Shown: one piece after another, positions 61,239 to 64,000 of the stretch
Numbering within the stretch: the first letter of the stretch is position 1
Layout: each line of letters opens with the position of its first letter
Assembly: GCA_017634975.1 (NCBI GenBank)
Contig: JAGBMJ010000093.1
Location: forward strand, 1 to 64,000
DNA length: 64,000 nt
Direction of reading: 5' to 3'
Source: Lachnospiraceae bacterium
Lineage (GTDB): Bacteria > Bacillota > Clostridia > Lachnospirales > Lachnospiraceae
Notes under the pieces: generated by a model
Databases searched by the model: none
The model's input: only the letters and a program-made list of their open reading frames with translations
Told to the model about the DNA's origin: nothing
Translations under genes and position numbers: made by a program

Positions 61239-62591
61239 TTACAGATATCTTAAGTATATCACACCCATACCGATCAGCAATACAACGATCGTGATCGCTA
61301 CCAGATGTTTGCAATATTTGCCCCAGCCGATCATATGTCCGTTCTGTGCCGCGATCGCAATGCCTACGACATTGGCAGAAGCACCGATCGGAGTGGCCGA
61401 ACCGCCGATATCCGTTCCCAGCGCCAGTGTCCATGCCAGGATCGACAGATCGATCCCGCTGGCAGCCGCAAGCGAACGGATCACCGGGATCATCGTCGCC
61501 GCAAACGGGATATTATCCACAAATGCACTGGCCATCGCGGAGATCCACAGGATGATCGCGATCATCAGTCTGGAATCGTCGCCGCTGATACTCTCGATCG
61601 CCGATGCGATCAATTCCAGGATACCGGTTTTTTCCAGACCGCCGACCACCATAAACAGCCCGGTAAAGAACAGCAGTGTTTTGTAATCCACCTTCTTCAG
61701 CAGCATACCGGCATCTTTTCCGGCCGTCAGCAGGGTAATGACCGCAATGCCGGTACCGATGGTCGCCACCGTCAGCCCGGTCATAGCGTGTGTTACCAAT
61801 AATACTACCGCAAGTCCGAAGATCACGCAACTTACGGAAAACGCTTTTTTACTCTGAATGGCACTCGCGGGTTCCGGATACTTCTTCTCCTGTTCTCCGT
61901 TTGCCTTCTGTGTAAGTGTTTTCCGAAAACTCATATAGAAATAAAACAGGGTTACAAAGAACGAAATAAAGGCGATCACACCGGTATTTGCCACAAAATC
62001 CGCAAAAGAATATCCGAGTGACGTACCGATGATGATATTGGGCGGATCACCGCACATGGTCGCCGAACCGCCAAGATTTGCGCAGAAGACTTCTGCCAGG
62101 ATCAGCGGCACGGGAGAAAACTTCAGCAATTCTCCCAGTTCCACGGTAACCGCTGCCAGAAACAGGATGACCGTGATACTGTCAATAAACATAGAAAGTA
62201 CAAAAGAGATCACCATAAAAGAGATCAGGATCGGTATCGCGCGGTATTTCACCATTTTGGCGATCCGCAGACAGAGCCAGCGGAAAAATCCGGCATGTCC
62301 CATACCTTCCACCATGACCATCATACCTGCAATAAAAAAGATCGTCGCCCAGTTAATCCCGGCCGAAGCGCTTTCGCCTTCCCCTTTCGCATACCAGAAT
62401 GCTCCCGTTGCGATCTCACGCAGGTTGATAATTTCCCAGATCGTGGAACCGCTGTGCAGACAGATGCCGAATACCACAACCATCATAAGGATACCGCATC
62501 CCATGGATACCAGATGCCGTTCGATCTTGTCCGTCACGATCAGGATAAACATCAGTACAAAGATACTGACCGCCAAAATTTGTGCTACCAC
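61239..62591 (-). CDS. ArsB/NhaD/CitMHS-superfamily ion permease
   Basis: The GTG start at 62591 follows GAGGG at a spacing of 7, giving 450 aa. It has about 11-12 TM segments and conserved NhaD/ArsB motifs: VEGMGHAGFFRWLCLRIAKM, FIDSITVILFLAAVTVELGE, EVFCANLGGSATMCGDPPNI and GTDIGGSATPIGASANVVGI. It may move Na+/H+, arsenite or organic anions; the substrate is unclear. It is followed by the cytidylate-kinase-like gene. Confidence 0.88.
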   Translation of the reverse strand: MVAQILAVSIFVLMFILIVTDKIERHLVSMGCGILMMVVVFGICLHSGSTIWEIINLREIATGAFWYAKGEGESASAGINWATIFFIAGMMVMVEGMGHAGFFRWLCLRIAKMVKYRAIPILISFMVISFVLSMFIDSITVILFLAAVTVELGELLKFSPVPLILAEVFCANLGGSATMCGDPPNIIIGTSLGYSFADFVANTGVIAFISFFVTLFYFYMSFRKTLTQKANGEQEKKYPEPASAIQSKKAFSVSCVIFGLAVVLLVTHAMTGLTVATIGTGIAVITLLTAGKDAGMLLKKVDYKTLLFFTGLFMVVGGLEKTGILELIASAIESISGDDSRLMIAIILWISAMASAFVDNIPFAATMIPVIRSLAAASGIDLSILAWTLALGTDIGGSATPIGASANVVGIAIAAQNGHMIGWGKYCKHLVAITIVVLLIGMGVIYLRYL

Positions 62592-62736
62592 ACTTTCGCC
62601 CTCACTTTCCGAATTTGACAGCAAATAAAAAACGCTGCAGAGCATTTTTATGCCGGTTACCGGTTTTTGTATTTGTTAAGGAATCACGACCGCTATCTTA
62701 CTACAAACCAAAGAAAATGGCAAGAAAAAAATCGCG

Positions 62737-62843
62737 GACAGCGAGCCACGGGGACGGTTCTTGCGGCAACAAGATCGAAGATCTTTAGCCGCAAGAACCG
62801 TCCCCGTGGCTTGCTGCAAGAACCGTCCCCATGGCTCACTGTC
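62737..62843. repeat. Triple REP-like module with a 23-bp perfect palindrome
   Basis: A 23-nt arm (62745-62767) pairs perfectly with 62788-62810 around a 20-base loop that itself carries AAGATC/GATCTT. A third copy of the GCAAGAACCGTCCCC module (62816-62843) can pair with the first, forming an alternative structure. Its end overlaps the stop codon of the hydrolase gene at 62842. The module is shared with 24494-24516. The rest of 62592-62736 shows no gene. Confidence 0.9.
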
Positions 62844-64000
62844 ACTCTATCACCGTCCTTATCTCGTTCCAGGCCGGTGCAAGCAGCGTATCCTCCGGAT
62901 AAGCCTGCATCGCCTGCAGGATCACACTTTCCAGTTCTGCATAGGAATGGTTCTGTGCATACCGTGCCAGTCCCTCCACGATCTCATTGCGATAGACTGT
63001 CACCGAACCGTATACCGTCTCATCCACTCCGATATGTACCGGCAGCTGAGGGCTGTCTCCCATATAGCGGTGCAGGAGCAGCACGGCCTTATCGATCGTG
63101 AGGATCTCCGTATTCTGCAGTGTTCTTGCAAACATATCGCTTAAGAATACACTGTCATCCTTAAATACGTAATCTGCCTTTGCATAATGTCCGGAATAAG
63201 CCTCCACCGGCCCGTCATCCAGGATATTGATCTGAAAGAACGCCTGCGGATCGTACGGAAGCGTCACTTCATCGTATGGCGTTTCGATCATTATACGCGC
63301 CATCGAAGTGGCATTCTGCGGCAGAAGCTCTGCAAAAGAGCGTCCCAGTACACCGGGATATCGATCACTCATATGGGTATTAAACCCCCGGGGAATGCTG
63401 TCCCCTGCAGAAGCATATCCCCCCAGTCTGGTCACTTCATCCAGCGGGATCAGCAGATCCGAAGTATAATGGTTTTCCATAACCGGAGCGCTCAGATCAC
63501 TGCACAGACCGATCGGAGACAGTTCTTCCCAACGTGCATAGTCCTTCCCCCCCGGGAAGTATTCCGGCGTCACCTGAAAGCATCCGGTCACCGCTCCGCC
63601 GGTCGGAAAGATCACTGTAGTCTCGCCGCTTTCCGATACTGCGGTATACTTCCGGTTAAAACGGTCGATCTGCGGAAAATGCTGCGTAAAAGTATAGTAC
63701 GGATTGACCATGGCATAATTGGCAACCACTGCGCAGCTGCCCAGCTGCAGTGCATCGATCATCAGCGCGGTATAGCCGCCGGCACTGCTTCCGGCCAGTG
63801 CGACACGCTGCGGATCGATCTGCGGCAGATGCCGCAGGGTATAGAGTGCCGCATTATTAAACACCAGATCATCTTCCAAAAGTGTATTATTGATCGTTCC
63901 GTAAAGATCAAGCGGAGAGGCCACCGCCCATCCATGCCGCAGGTAATTCACCGCTTCCAGCGAATACTCACCCGCTTCATAATGCGGTACAAAAACCAGG
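62842..64000 (-). CDS. Alpha/beta-hydrolase-fold protein (5' end beyond window)
   Basis: The frame stays open to the window edge at 64000 (LVFVPHYEAGEYSLEAVNYL), so the N-terminus is missing. The nucleophile elbow GSSAGG appears in RVALAGSSAGGYTALMIDAL, and the upstream pattern RHGWAVASPLDLYGTINN suits an oxyanion segment. The rest does not match a well-known esterase; the catalytic Asp and His are not obvious (HIGVDETVYGS may hold the acid). Substrate unknown. Confidence 0.75.
   Translation of the reverse strand, partial: LVFVPHYEAGEYSLEAVNYLRHGWAVASPLDLYGTINNTLLEDDLVFNNAALYTLRHLPQIDPQRVALAGSSAGGYTALMIDALQLGSCAVVANYAMVNPYYTFTQHFPQIDRFNRKYTAVSESGETTVIFPTGGAVTGCFQVTPEYFPGGKDYARWEELSPIGLCSDLSAPVMENHYTSDLLIPLDEVTRLGGYASAGDSIPRGFNTHMSDRYPGVLGRSFAELLPQNATSMARIMIETPYDEVTLPYDPQAFFQINILDDGPVEAYSGHYAKADYVFKDDSVFLSDMFARTLQNTEILTIDKAVLLLHRYMGDSPQLPVHIGVDETVYGSVTVYRNEIVEGLARYAQNHSYAELESVILQAMQAYPEDTLLAPAWNEIRTVIE

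Overview
The window looks like a chromosomal segment of a Clostridia bacterium, most likely Lachnospiraceae. The evidence is the gene order and gene types: cmk-ispH-rpsA, hisZ with a short-form HisG, a Na+-pumping biotin decarboxylase operon with a lipoprotein-type gamma subunit, a giant BadF/DUF2229 activase, a TIGR03960/TIGR03936 radical-SAM pair next to an RNase E/G, and ylxM-ffh-rpsP-khpA-rimM-trmD. Shine-Dalgarno sites are strong (AGGAGG type) and many start codons are GTG or TTG. Almost every gene is on the minus strand. Only the activase (6304-10587), a small CW_7 protein (19123-19365) and a YprB-like nuclease (19509-20624) are on the plus strand. I see no prophage, IS element with an intact transposase, or CRISPR array.

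Left part (1-20.7 kb) is accessory in character. It holds a truncated Rpn-type nuclease remnant, a lipoprotein, a zinc-ribbon protein, two proteins of unknown function and a second Rpn-like protein that lacks an expected acidic residue. A 500-bp divergent region follows, with a hairpin array, two promoters and a 16-nt operator-like palindrome, and then the 1427-aa activase. After this come a J-domain cluster, a membrane and signalling cluster (ECF-S-like protein, EamA transporter, SpoIIE-type phosphatase, formyltransferase-like enzyme, polytopic membrane protein), a lone phosphoribosyltransferase and the two short plus-strand genes.

Middle part (20.7-41 kb) is core metabolism: cmk-ispH-rpsA-cheR; a BaiN-like flavoprotein and an RpiR regulator; and an operon of acyl-CoA carboxyltransferase, OadG, biotin carrier, OadB and PycB that together can make a Na+-coupled decarboxylase and/or a transcarboxylase. 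Next are scpAB with a phosphoesterase, rpsU, alaS coupled to a FliB-like gene, a tRNA-Thr(CGT) and a polytopic membrane protein.

Right part (41-64 kb) begins with two tandem paralogues, each carrying eight SHOCT-like repeats. It continues with one long his-led transcription unit (hisZGDB-hisIE, two radical-SAM-linked genes, RNase E/G), in which HisIE carries a decayed HisA/HisF-like N-terminal barrel and hisZ appears to be leaderless. Upstream lies the rimM-trmD-ABC unit and the ylxM-ffh-rpsP-khpA translation/secretion cluster, then a cytidylate-kinase-like protein, an ion permease and a hydrolase cut by the window edge. Several families of palindromic intergenic repeats are scattered through the window. 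All statements come from reading the sequence; no database search was run.
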